DNA from: Candidatus Poribacteria bacterium | Lineage (GTDB): Bacteria > Poribacteria > WGA-4E > PCPOR2b | Direction: 5' to 3' | NCBI GenBank assembly: GCA_003635265.1 | Contig: PYIZ01000053.1 | Coordinates: 1 to 64,000 of the forward strand | Length of the DNA stretch: 64,000 bases | Shown: one piece after another, positions 52,794 through 59,520 of the stretch | How the letters are laid out: each line of letters opens with the position of its first letter | Numbering within the stretch: position 1 is the stretch's first letter | Notes under the pieces: model-generated | What the model saw: only the letters and a program-made list of their open reading frames with translations | Databases searched by the model: none | Told to the model about the DNA's origin: nothing | Position numbers and translations under genes: made by a program

Positions 52794-53192
52794 TTAGTCT
52801 TCTAGCATTTTGCAGTGTTGACAGGCACGGCACAAGCGCCGGTTGAGAAGATGACCTGCCATAAGTAGAATTCCGCCGCAAGCCGTGAAGATACTTTCGT
52901 ACTCTTCTGGCACCCGGAAGCGTGCAATAAATATAAATACGAACGCACCGCCCAGTATCAGAAATAACTGCCATTTTCGATGGTGTCGATAACCCCACGT
53001 CAGACTCCCTACGGCGAGTCCCACTGCTGCGACGATCATCACCAATTCGACAGATTCACCGAGTAGAAATCCAAGACCTATGAGTGGTAGGGCGATTATC
53101 AACAACGGGGTTGCCATACAGTGGAGGGCGCATGTAAAAGAGAGGCATGCCCCAACATTATCTACAAGTGAGTGATTCAAATATCTTTTCAA
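52794..53192 (-). CDS. MerC-like small membrane protein
   Basis: A 132-residue inner-membrane protein with four hydrophobic segments. The first has the MerC-type metal pair in CLSFTCALHCMATPLLIIAL (Cys and His in helix one), and the C-terminus has LCRACQHCKMLED, a second Cys pair on the inside. MerC moves mercuric ion; many MerC-domain proteins in genomes without mer operons are thought to carry other thiol-binding metals. It is the first gene of the operon to 48491 and stands behind a Fur-box-like site. The metal is not known. Confidence 0.85.
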   Translation of the reverse strand: MKRYLNHSLVDNVGACLSFTCALHCMATPLLIIALPLIGLGFLLGESVELVMIVAAVGLAVGSLTWGYRHHRKWQLFLILGGAFVFIFIARFRVPEEYESIFTACGGILLMAGHLLNRRLCRACQHCKMLED

Positions 53193-53207
53193 TTGTTTTA
53201 CCCTAAA

Positions 53208-53235
53208 ATTATGTGATACTTATTCTCATTTTCAC
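53208..53235 (-). promoter_or_regulatory. Fur-family-like operator overlapping a weak promoter
   Basis: On the minus strand the 19 bases covering 53215-53233 match the classic GATAATGATAATCATTATC Fur consensus at 15 positions. The -10-like CATAAT (53208-53213) lies immediately downstream, and a -35-like GTGAAA lies inside the left side of the site, 16 bases before it. The site ends 23 bases upstream of the MerC-like gene. Binding by Fur, Zur or another family member cannot be told apart here. Confidence 0.5.
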
Positions 53236-53250
53236 TTTGTTTTGCCTATA

Positions 53251-53284
53251 TTGCCAAATCCAGATCAACCATTGGATTTGGCAA
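53251..53284 (-). terminator. 12-bp hairpin after the His-rich lipoprotein gene
   Basis: TTGCCAAATCCA and TGGATTTGGCAA pair exactly with a 10-base loop, 33 bases after the stop of the minus-strand lipoprotein gene. No strong U tract follows, so it is a weak terminator or mRNA-end stabiliser. Confidence 0.55.
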
Positions 53285-53316
53285 TTCGACAAAACAATTT
53301 ACCAAGCAAACGCCCT

Positions 53317-53898
53317 TTACGGTGTAACCGTTACCGGAATCAACAGCGCCGCTGTAAAATCAGGATGGTCGCCGTGCAAAAGTTGGAGTTTCGCTGATGT
53401 TTCTCCAGCTTTCAACCCTTTCACCTCAAAGGTGAATTTCTCGGCAAGTTCCTCCTCGTGGTGTTCGTCCTCTTCAGCGTGATCGTCTTCATGCTCATGT
53501 TCTGCGCCTTCGTGAAGGTGAATGTCGATGATTGACGAATCAAATTCGCTAATAGCTAGAGCAAACTCCTCTTCTTCACCATGGTCATGGTCATGGTCGT
53601 CCTCTTCTTCGGGATTTTCAGGCAGAAATTCCTCTTCATCGTGGTCAAGGAATGCAGCAGCAACCTCTAATTCCTCCCCAACTTTGAGGGTAATACTCCC
53701 CTCATGTTCCCCTTCAAATTGGCGGTAAATTTGATTTCCGTCAACCTTGAGGACAAAACCGTCGGCATCGGCATGGAATGGTTCGTCATCATGGTCATGG
53801 CCATCATCAATAATGGGATTATCGTCTTCGCCACAAGCGGCGAACAGTACACCAAATGCGAGTAATAACAACGTGAATCTAAAAAAACAGGTAAACAT
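53317..53898 (-). CDS. Asp/Glu/His-rich metal-binding lipoprotein
   Basis: A 193-residue predicted lipoprotein (LLLAFGVLFAAC; Cys near 22) with strongly acidic and histidine-rich patches: DDGHDHDDEPFHADADG, EEEDDHDHDHGEEEEF and EGAEHEHEDDHAEEDEHHEEEL. Between them, KVDGNQIYRQFEGEHEGSITLKVGEELEV and a closing KAGETSAKLQLLHGDHPDFTAALLIPVTV suggest an Ig-like beta domain. It probably holds divalent metal at the cell surface. The ATG at 53898 (GGAGGAAATT) is preferred to a TTG at 54000 because the upstream piece is the duplicated leader shared with the TonB receptor gene. The first 13 residues match that gene's product except one. Confidence 0.85.
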   Translation of the reverse strand: MFTCFFRFTLLLLAFGVLFAACGEDDNPIIDDGHDHDDEPFHADADGFVLKVDGNQIYRQFEGEHEGSITLKVGEELEVAAAFLDHDEEEFLPENPEEEDDHDHDHGEEEEFALAISEFDSSIIDIHLHEGAEHEHEDDHAEEDEHHEEELAEKFTFEVKGLKAGETSAKLQLLHGDHPDFTAALLIPVTVTP

Positions 53899-54349
53899 AA
53901 TTTCCTCCAGATATAAATAGATCGTCTTCCCAGCATCACAATTGAGGCGTACTAACACTAGCATCAAATCAGCCGGGAAAGGCAGCAATGAATTAAACAA
54001 AAACAGAAATATGGATTAGACGAAAAAATTAAGCAGAGAACGCTGGTGGGGCACGACTTTGAATACTATTTTCAAGTGTTGTGGGAATGAAAGAAAAGAC
54101 TATCGGAGAGTCAATTGAAATACAGGTATCAAAATTGGTGATGTCAACGGAAGGAGATTCAATGCCGATGTAGTTGGCACTGAAGAAACAAGCAGAACAA
54201 TCTGTCGAACCGTGGTTCGCATGGTCATGTTCGTGATCATGGTCATGTGGAAGTCCAACCAAGCTTATTGTCATCAGGCAATAGGAAATGCCCATCGCAA
54301 TAATCCAGCTAGTTGGATTAATGTGAATTCGATCGCCCTGCAAGAGCTT
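53878..54349 (-). repeat. Duplicated promoter/leader module, copy B
   Basis: Counterpart of 47673-48150. The leader hairpin is kept: CTTCCCAGC (53925-53933) with GCCGGGAAA (53972-53980). The single base change in the right arm leaves a G-U pair in the minus-strand RNA. Confidence 0.9.
54029..54343 (-). CDS. Small His/Cys-rich membrane protein (CopL/DUF2946-like), copy B
   Basis: A 104-residue paralog of the protein at 47824-48144. It has the same anchor (SWIIAMGISYCLMTISLVGL), a His stretch (HDHDHEHDHANH), STDCSACFFSANY and the closing SRAPPAFSA. Copy A has CSTDCSAC; here the first cysteine is glycine (GSTDCSAC). The TTG start at 54343 aligns with copy A; a longer reading from 54415 would begin upstream of the promoter. 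It lies 130 bases before the His-rich lipoprotein gene, with which it is probably cotranscribed. Likely metal-binding, unproven. Confidence 0.75.
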   Translation of the reverse strand: MQGDRIHINPTSWIIAMGISYCLMTISLVGLPHDHDHEHDHANHGSTDCSACFFSANYIGIESPSVDITNFDTCISIDSPIVFSFIPTTLENSIQSRAPPAFSA

Positions 54350-54382
54350 TTTCCCCCTTCTGTCAGCTTGAATCACGCAATT

Positions 54383-54411
54383 ATTATACATCTTGCCACG
54401 AGTTATGTCAA
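54383..54411 (-). promoter_or_regulatory. Consensus promoter of small His/Cys-rich gene, copy B
   Basis: On the minus strand, TTGACA (54406-54411), a 17-base spacer and TATAAT (54383-54388), all exact. The small gene starts 40 bases downstream. Confidence 0.8.
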
Positions 54412-54505
54412 ACATCTTTTCGGGGTGACAGGGTCATTTAGCTTTACCATAGGAGAGATCTCCGAATCCGGACATCTCACTCTAAAATAATTTCACAACG
54501 ACGCC

Positions 54506-56077
54506 TTAACTCTCATTCTTTTTTGGCGTTTCTACAGAAATTCTTGCCTGAAAGGCATTAACTGTCCCTTGCTTATTGCCCGACCGCCCGCTAGCACCCA
54601 ATTTAAACATCTTGCCCTCGTCGAAATGATGTGCGATTTGCCCTGTATCACCCGGTGAAATAAGCCACGCCCTAGCAAGAGTGCCCTTAGGCACTTTTTC
54701 TACTGAGAGTTCGCTGTTGCCATCGAACAAAAAGAACGACCCTGCCCCCTCTGCCCTACCCACTTCGATATCAATCGTTAACGTGCCGCCATCTTCAAAC
54801 GCCCTTGCATCAATTACAACAACAGTGTAATCGTGATAGCCAACCGTCGGTGTCCGAAAAATGTCTAATACCTCCTGCAGAGGTCGCTCATCGTCGAGGA
54901 TAACGTTCCCCAATCCGGGCTGTTTTCCTTCTAAGGATTCTACGAGAAACATAAAGTAACCCTCGGCGTACCGGAGTCCTCTACGCTTGCTCTCATTGTA
55001 GAGTTCATTGATGGGTTGACGACCCATCAGTTCAAGTTCTGGCGATATGACTAAACAATCCACCGGTGAGGCTTTCTTTGACCCTGTCTTCCCTCCCCTA
55101 ATGATTGCTTGTATCAGCGGATGTGTTGTGTCAAACACCTTGGATTCGCGCTTGCGTCTCATCGCAATAGGGACTTGCAAGCCCGGAATACGCCCTAATT
55201 CGGCATTGGGCACCCAGGTGTTGATGAAATTTTCGTTCAAGAATTCTATGTTTCGTTCGTCAGAGAGAGCAACTGCCCTCAGGCCCTTGCCGCTTCCTCA
55301 GCATGACTCGTCAGCGAGCGGTCCGTCTACTGAGATAGCATGAACCGGCTTCTGCTGTACCTGTGCCATCTCCAACGCCTTGTCCACCGGTACCCAGTTA
55401 ATCCGCTGCCATTCGTAGAAACGGAGTATCATTTTGTGCTCAGCTTCTTCTTGGCTGATAGCTTCCGTGAATTCCGTGTCTTGCACAACATCTTCCGTTC
55501 CAGCACGTAGCTCCATTCGCGGGCAAAAGCCGCTATCCGTAAAGAAACCAGGGTCGTCTTTGTCTATCTTCCAGTTGACATCGAAGTTCAATGTGCCTTC
55601 AGGAACGTGCATCTTGAAGAAGACGACCCTTTCTTCAATTCGGTTAATAAGGAGATGTCCGGCAAATTGTGACGGTGTGAACCATCCGTCCGTTAAAGTG
55701 AATTCTGCATGGATCCGAAACACGATGTCAGCCAATCTATCATTGCAAGCACGCAGACATGCCCACAATCCCTTGGAGTCTCCCGCATCACGCATATTCA
55801 GATGCGGATCGGGGTGAAGTTGTTTCAGCAGTTCCAGAACACCGTCTTGCTCTATCTGCCAGAGTTCGCCAACAGAAACAGGGACGTGCGGGAGAAAAGC
55901 CCGAAAAACAGACGCAGCATACTGCTTTTCTGGCTCGGCGACTCGCAGATTCGCCAACGCATCCCACTCCACATGGAAGTTGGATCCGGTATACTCAATC
56001 GGGGCGATGAAACCCTTGACTGACACTTCCGAATCATCATCAAGATTGAGAGTGATTCTGTTTGGGAAAGTTTCCAT
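54506..56077 (-). CDS. Candidate selenoprotein: thioredoxin-like protein with Cys-Sec pair (TGA read as Sec)
   Basis: Read through the TGA at 55298-55300, two apparent genes become one of 523 residues. The first part ends ALEMAQVQQKPVHAI then SVDGPLADESC; the next codon is TGA, and the same frame continues GSGKGLRAVALSDERN, then IEFLNENFINTWV, with no stop until TAA at 54506. The two sides together look like one thioredoxin-like unit: KP before the first strand, a redox pair C259-U260 at the start of a helix, and FINTWV as a later strand. The second part alone would have to start at an internal TTG with no ribosome site. An N-terminal domain of about 220 residues and a C-terminal domain of about 200 residues are unrecognised. 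No signal sequence. A hairpin follows the TGA. Confidence 0.75.
55265..55280 (-). promoter_or_regulatory. SECIS-like hairpin after the in-frame TGA
   Basis: In the minus-strand RNA, GAGGGC pairs with GCUCUC (six pairs, one G-U) around the loop AGUU. The stem begins 17 bases after the TGA, and a G is at loop position two, as in bacterial SECIS elements, whose apical loop usually carries a G in the first two positions. The stem is short and could be fortuitous. Confidence 0.45.
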
Positions 56078-56460
56078 CTTGCAATTCCTAAAGTGAGAAG
56101 ATATTTCTTTTTTAGTGCATTATGTATGACGTCTCGCAAATCAATGCGGTTGAATTTGGCAAATTATACGACTTGACCCAATCATTATCAATGTCAAAAC
56201 ATCCCGTTGCTTCGCTGCGATAATCGGCCACATGCTTTCGTCTTTTAGCGTCGATCGATTTTGTCCATTAGCTCCGTTTGGTAACTTCTATTCCACACTG
56301 AGTGGTCCAGCACACGCAGATTGGCTTTGACAATTTTTTATTTCACAAATCGGCTGCCAAGGGTATAATTGAGAGATAGGGTAGGGATTCTCCATCTACA
56401 GTAATGGATCAATGAACTAATGAACCAATGAACTTTTGCAAAGAAAGGATATTGAGCAAA
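56078..56460. other. Divergent spacer between selenoprotein candidate and outer-membrane protein gene
   Basis: About 380 bases. It contains the promoter at 56342-56369, the octamer repeat at 56411-56434 and a TTGACAATTTTTTATTT stretch (56326 on) that also occurs at 48217. No gene seen. Confidence 0.55.
56342..56369 (+). promoter_or_regulatory. Promoter-like site before the outer-membrane protein gene
   Basis: TTCACA (56342-56347), a 16-base spacer and the exact TATAAT (56364-56369), about 90 bases before the start of the gene. Confidence 0.65.
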
Positions 56461-57144
56461 ATGTGTAGATTCACCCTCGTTTCGATGATTGTATCTATCG
56501 TGGCTATTGCGAGTTTTTCAGCCCATGCAGAGAGCGATGAAAGTGAAATGGCACCCGAGAAATCCCGCATTCCCGGCTGGTTCCGCGTTGATACCGATAG
56601 CTTAGGTACGCACTTCCTAATCGGTGCAACCCATTCCGTCGGTGGACTTTCGCTTGAGTCTAATATCTTCATTGATGACACCATCGGAGAATTTGACCTC
56701 GGGATTTCCATCCCCGCGGTAAAAGGCGACAGTTTCAGCCTCACGCTGCTGCCCATGCTTGGCCTTGGGTATGACTTCGCTGCGCCAGATGGTCCTCTCG
56801 CAGTCTATCCACACCTGTTTGTTTTTATGCCTGCTGGCAAACTCTTCCTGAAATCGTGGACAATCGGTACGCTCTATTCCATGTTTGACGAGGACAAGTT
56901 CAACGAGGTGTACACCCGGAATTATATCACCTATTCTCTCAACAAAACCCTCGCTATCGGTCCGCAGGTTGAAGCCGTGTTCGTAGGAGGGGGTGTTGGG
57001 CTTGTCAGTTTCGTTCTCGGACCGCGCATCAATATCGGCTATGGCGAAAATAACACCCTCGGCATCCTTGTCGGGTATGACACCAAGAAAGACGAGGAGC
57101 AAACCGGGCTGACAGGCAGACTAAGTTTCACGCGCAGATGGTAG
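56461..57144 (+). CDS. Predicted outer-membrane beta-barrel protein
   Basis: About 227 residues with a signal sequence (MCRFTLVSMIVSIVAIASFSAHA) and then alternating beta strands: THFLIGATHSVGGLSLESNIFI, SFSLTLLPMLGLGYDF, TRNYITYSLNKTLAIGPQVEAVFVGG and NTLGILVGYDTKKDE, with a C-terminal GRLSFTRRW that ends in an aromatic residue as BAM substrates do. It is small for a porin (about 8-10 strands) and could be a lipid-facing anchor or channel. ATG at 56461 is preferred because it begins the signal sequence; an ATG at 56428 would add 11 residues. Partner unknown. Confidence 0.7.
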   Translation: MCRFTLVSMIVSIVAIASFSAHAESDESEMAPEKSRIPGWFRVDTDSLGTHFLIGATHSVGGLSLESNIFIDDTIGEFDLGISIPAVKGDSFSLTLLPMLGLGYDFAAPDGPLAVYPHLFVFMPAGKLFLKSWTIGTLYSMFDEDKFNEVYTRNYITYSLNKTLAIGPQVEAVFVGGGVGLVSFVLGPRINIGYGENNTLGILVGYDTKKDEEQTGLTGRLSFTRRW

Positions 57145-57472
57145 CGAACAGGCGAGGCAGCCCCGATAAGATTGGGATCCAAAGCGACTTGCCCCGCTTA
57201 TTTCATACCTAAGTTGCTAGTAGCGTTATGATACTACTACATGTCGCCCCGCTGGGGCTGTGTAGGGCGGGCAAGTTGAGTGTAAGCTAAATCCCGATTT
57301 ATTGGGGATACCCAATTTACGGGGCTGTGTACAGTGACAGGTTAGGAAACCTGTCGCTACGAGCAAACCCGTCGGGCAAGTCCGAGAGGATGCCGTGACC
57401 GGGGAGGCTGGACCTGCGGGTGTTGTGTAAAAGTTACGGCATACGGAGTATGCCTACTACTAGCAACGTGCG
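57145..57472. repeat. Compound repeat spacer with inverted ends
   Basis: Between two genes. The left motif AAGTTGCTAGTAG (57211-57223) and the right motif CTACTAGCAACG (57457-57468) are near-inverted. Inside are a degenerate CCCGAT palindrome, the inverted third GCCCCAGCGGGGC copy at 57241-57259, the hairpin GTGACAGGTT/AACCTGTCGC at 57334-57357 (one G-T pair) and the family-A remnant at 57434-57459. No gene seen. Confidence 0.7.
57434..57459 (+). repeat. Family-A repeat remnant lacking the inner palindrome
   Basis: TTACGGCATACGGAGTATGC followed by CTACTA is the reverse complement of the outer parts of the 28381/38382/39016 repeats, with the CCCGAT..ATCGGG core missing. Confidence 0.8.
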
Positions 57473-59296
57473 TTATTTCGTAATAACCATCCGCTTCATC
57501 TGATGCTCCGATGGGGTGGACAACTGATAAAAATAGACCCCATTGGAAACCTGCTCGCCTAAGTCATTTCGTCCATCCCAATAGGCAGCGCGTGACCGAT
57601 TTTGATAGAAACCCGCTGCTTGGAGTCCAAGTGAAAGTGTTCGGATTCGCTGTCCGGTTGCATCATAAATTAATAACGTCACAGGTGCAGCATCCGAAAG
57701 GTGATACGGTATCCATGTTTCAGGGTTGAACGGGTTAGGATAGTTCTGTAACAGAAGGGTCTTGTTCGGGGTGCCGATCCCATCAAGCGTTACCGGCAGA
57801 ACTGCGTTTGCTAGCGTGTCCGGCGTTACCGTGAAACTGAACTGCGCTGAAGCAATCTCCCCGGTTGTATCGGTGACAGTAACCTCCAGAGTATCGCCAA
57901 CCTGTACGATGCTCCGGCGCGAGAGATCTGCGGTCGCTACAGCAAAGTACCCGTCGTGTACCCTTCCTGTCATAGTCGCACCGGTGCGTAGGTTCTGCGC
58001 CGTGACCAGATAGCCGTTAAGGCTCCACTCACTCTCTAGGCGTCCACTTACGACAAACGCCCAAGCCCCTTCGTTCGATGCCGCACCTGATGCCGGCGCT
58101 GCAGCTGGCGGTTGATTCGTCCACGTTGTCCCGGCAAAGGTAACCTGTTGGGGCTCCAGAAGGTTGACGATGTACCCCTTCCCACCTTCAATAGGAAATC
58201 CATAATCTGGCGCGTCCGGCGTCCAGCCTACAAATTCCTGTCTTACCTCATCCAGCATAATCACCGTTGTCGCGCCAAGCATTTCTGATAAGGAACGGGC
58301 GGTCATCGGTGCCTCTGGCTGCAGAGGAACCGAGATCATGTTCAAGCCTCTAGGGAGAGAAACCGAGTAGACGGCACTCAAATCTTCCACAGTTTCACTC
58401 GGAAGAGGTTTGGCAATAAATCCGTATCTACGACCATCCAACGCGTCGTAGTAACCAACAATCTGCCCTGTCCTATCAATATCTCGCGCCACCGTAGTCA
58501 CACTGCCCGGGAATTTCAACTCCTTCAGTGCACCATTCGGGAGGCGGATATAAGTCCGTTCCAAACTGCCAAACGCTTTGGCTCTGAATACGATGATGCC
58601 GGCATCGTTGATGGCATTCACGAAAAGGTACTCTAGGTTCGACAACATACCGGGATAATCGAAAGTGGTGAAACCACCGTTGGGGTGGCGTATATATCCA
58701 TGATATACGCCATCGGCATCCACGTAACTTCCAACTAGGAAGCCAGCAGCGTTCATATCGTCGGCATAAGTTATCGTCGCTCCCGGCACATCGAACTGTT
58801 CGTTACCTACAAAGCCATGAATAGCACCATCAGCATCAAAAATATCACCAATAAGCAGCCCGGATTCACTAACGCCAAAGATTTCTGTTTCGGCAGCCCC
58901 CGGAAAATCGAACTGTGTCAATTCGCCATCCTGTACAATCACACCGTGAGAGATCTCGTTCGCATCTTGGTAGAAACCCACAACTTGTCCTGCGTTGTTG
59001 AGTCCATAGAAGCCAAACGTGAGAGAATCGGGGATACTATAGGTGGAAAGCATCCCGTCAATCAGTGTGAAGCCGACCATATTCTCCCCATCAGGGCTAA
59101 GGGTGTTGCCTGCATAATGCCCCAGATCATTACTTGAGGTCAACTCCAGAAAATCAACGCTGGGCACCTCAATCGTCTCGAAAATATAGTCCACGGTGGC
59201 TTCAAGCCGCTCAGACAGAGACCACAGTGGCAGGTTTCCAGCCACCAATGTAAAGATCACTATGAGAAGGGTAAAACGCAAAACGGCTGTTTTCAT
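57473..59296 (-). CDS. Secreted HAF-repeat protein with C-terminal FlgD-like sorting domain
   Basis: A 607-residue exported protein (signal LLIVIFTLVAGNLPLWSL). Residues about 50-300 have six to seven HAF-type repeats of about 35 residues, such as FGFYGLNNAGQVVGFYQDANEISHGVIVQDGEL, a beta-propeller-like unit. Next come a beta region with SVPLQPEAPMTARSLSEMLGATTVIMLDEVRQ and an Ig-like domain. The last 85 residues, with LLQNYPNPFNPETWIPYHLSDAAPVTLLIYDATGQRIRTLSLG and a final GVYFYQLST...MKRMVITK, are a FlgD-Ig/type IX secretion sorting tail. It is probably released at the cell surface. Ligand unknown. Confidence 0.85.
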   Translation of the reverse strand: MKTAVLRFTLLIVIFTLVAGNLPLWSLSERLEATVDYIFETIEVPSVDFLELTSSNDLGHYAGNTLSPDGENMVGFTLIDGMLSTYSIPDSLTFGFYGLNNAGQVVGFYQDANEISHGVIVQDGELTQFDFPGAAETEIFGVSESGLLIGDIFDADGAIHGFVGNEQFDVPGATITYADDMNAAGFLVGSYVDADGVYHGYIRHPNGGFTTFDYPGMLSNLEYLFVNAINDAGIIVFRAKAFGSLERTYIRLPNGALKELKFPGSVTTVARDIDRTGQIVGYYDALDGRRYGFIAKPLPSETVEDLSAVYSVSLPRGLNMISVPLQPEAPMTARSLSEMLGATTVIMLDEVRQEFVGWTPDAPDYGFPIEGGKGYIVNLLEPQQVTFAGTTWTNQPPAAAPASGAASNEGAWAFVVSGRLESEWSLNGYLVTAQNLRTGATMTGRVHDGYFAVATADLSRRSIVQVGDTLEVTVTDTTGEIASAQFSFTVTPDTLANAVLPVTLDGIGTPNKTLLLQNYPNPFNPETWIPYHLSDAAPVTLLIYDATGQRIRTLSLGLQAAGFYQNRSRAAYWDGRNDLGEQVSNGVYFYQLSTPSEHQMKRMVITK

Positions 59297-59520
59297 CAGT
59301 TTATATCTCCTTTATTACTTGATCTAACCTGACGTATATCGAATATGTGAAGGAAGTAATTTGTTTAATGCCTTGCCAACCTAAATCAAGTATCTATTGT
59401 ACGTACCGCCCCAAATTATATCAAGCCTCTTTTCGGTAGCATGGGTAGAGAAAATCTGAAGTCTATCGCAGAAAATGGATTTCAGTCAACAAACAACTAC
59501 GCAAAGGAGAAAAAACAACT

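Noticed and set aside
54344..54415. Longer start of the second small His/Cys-rich gene at 54415
   Set aside because: This ATG lies upstream of the consensus promoter (54383-54411), so it would not be in the mRNA; the paralog has no equivalent.
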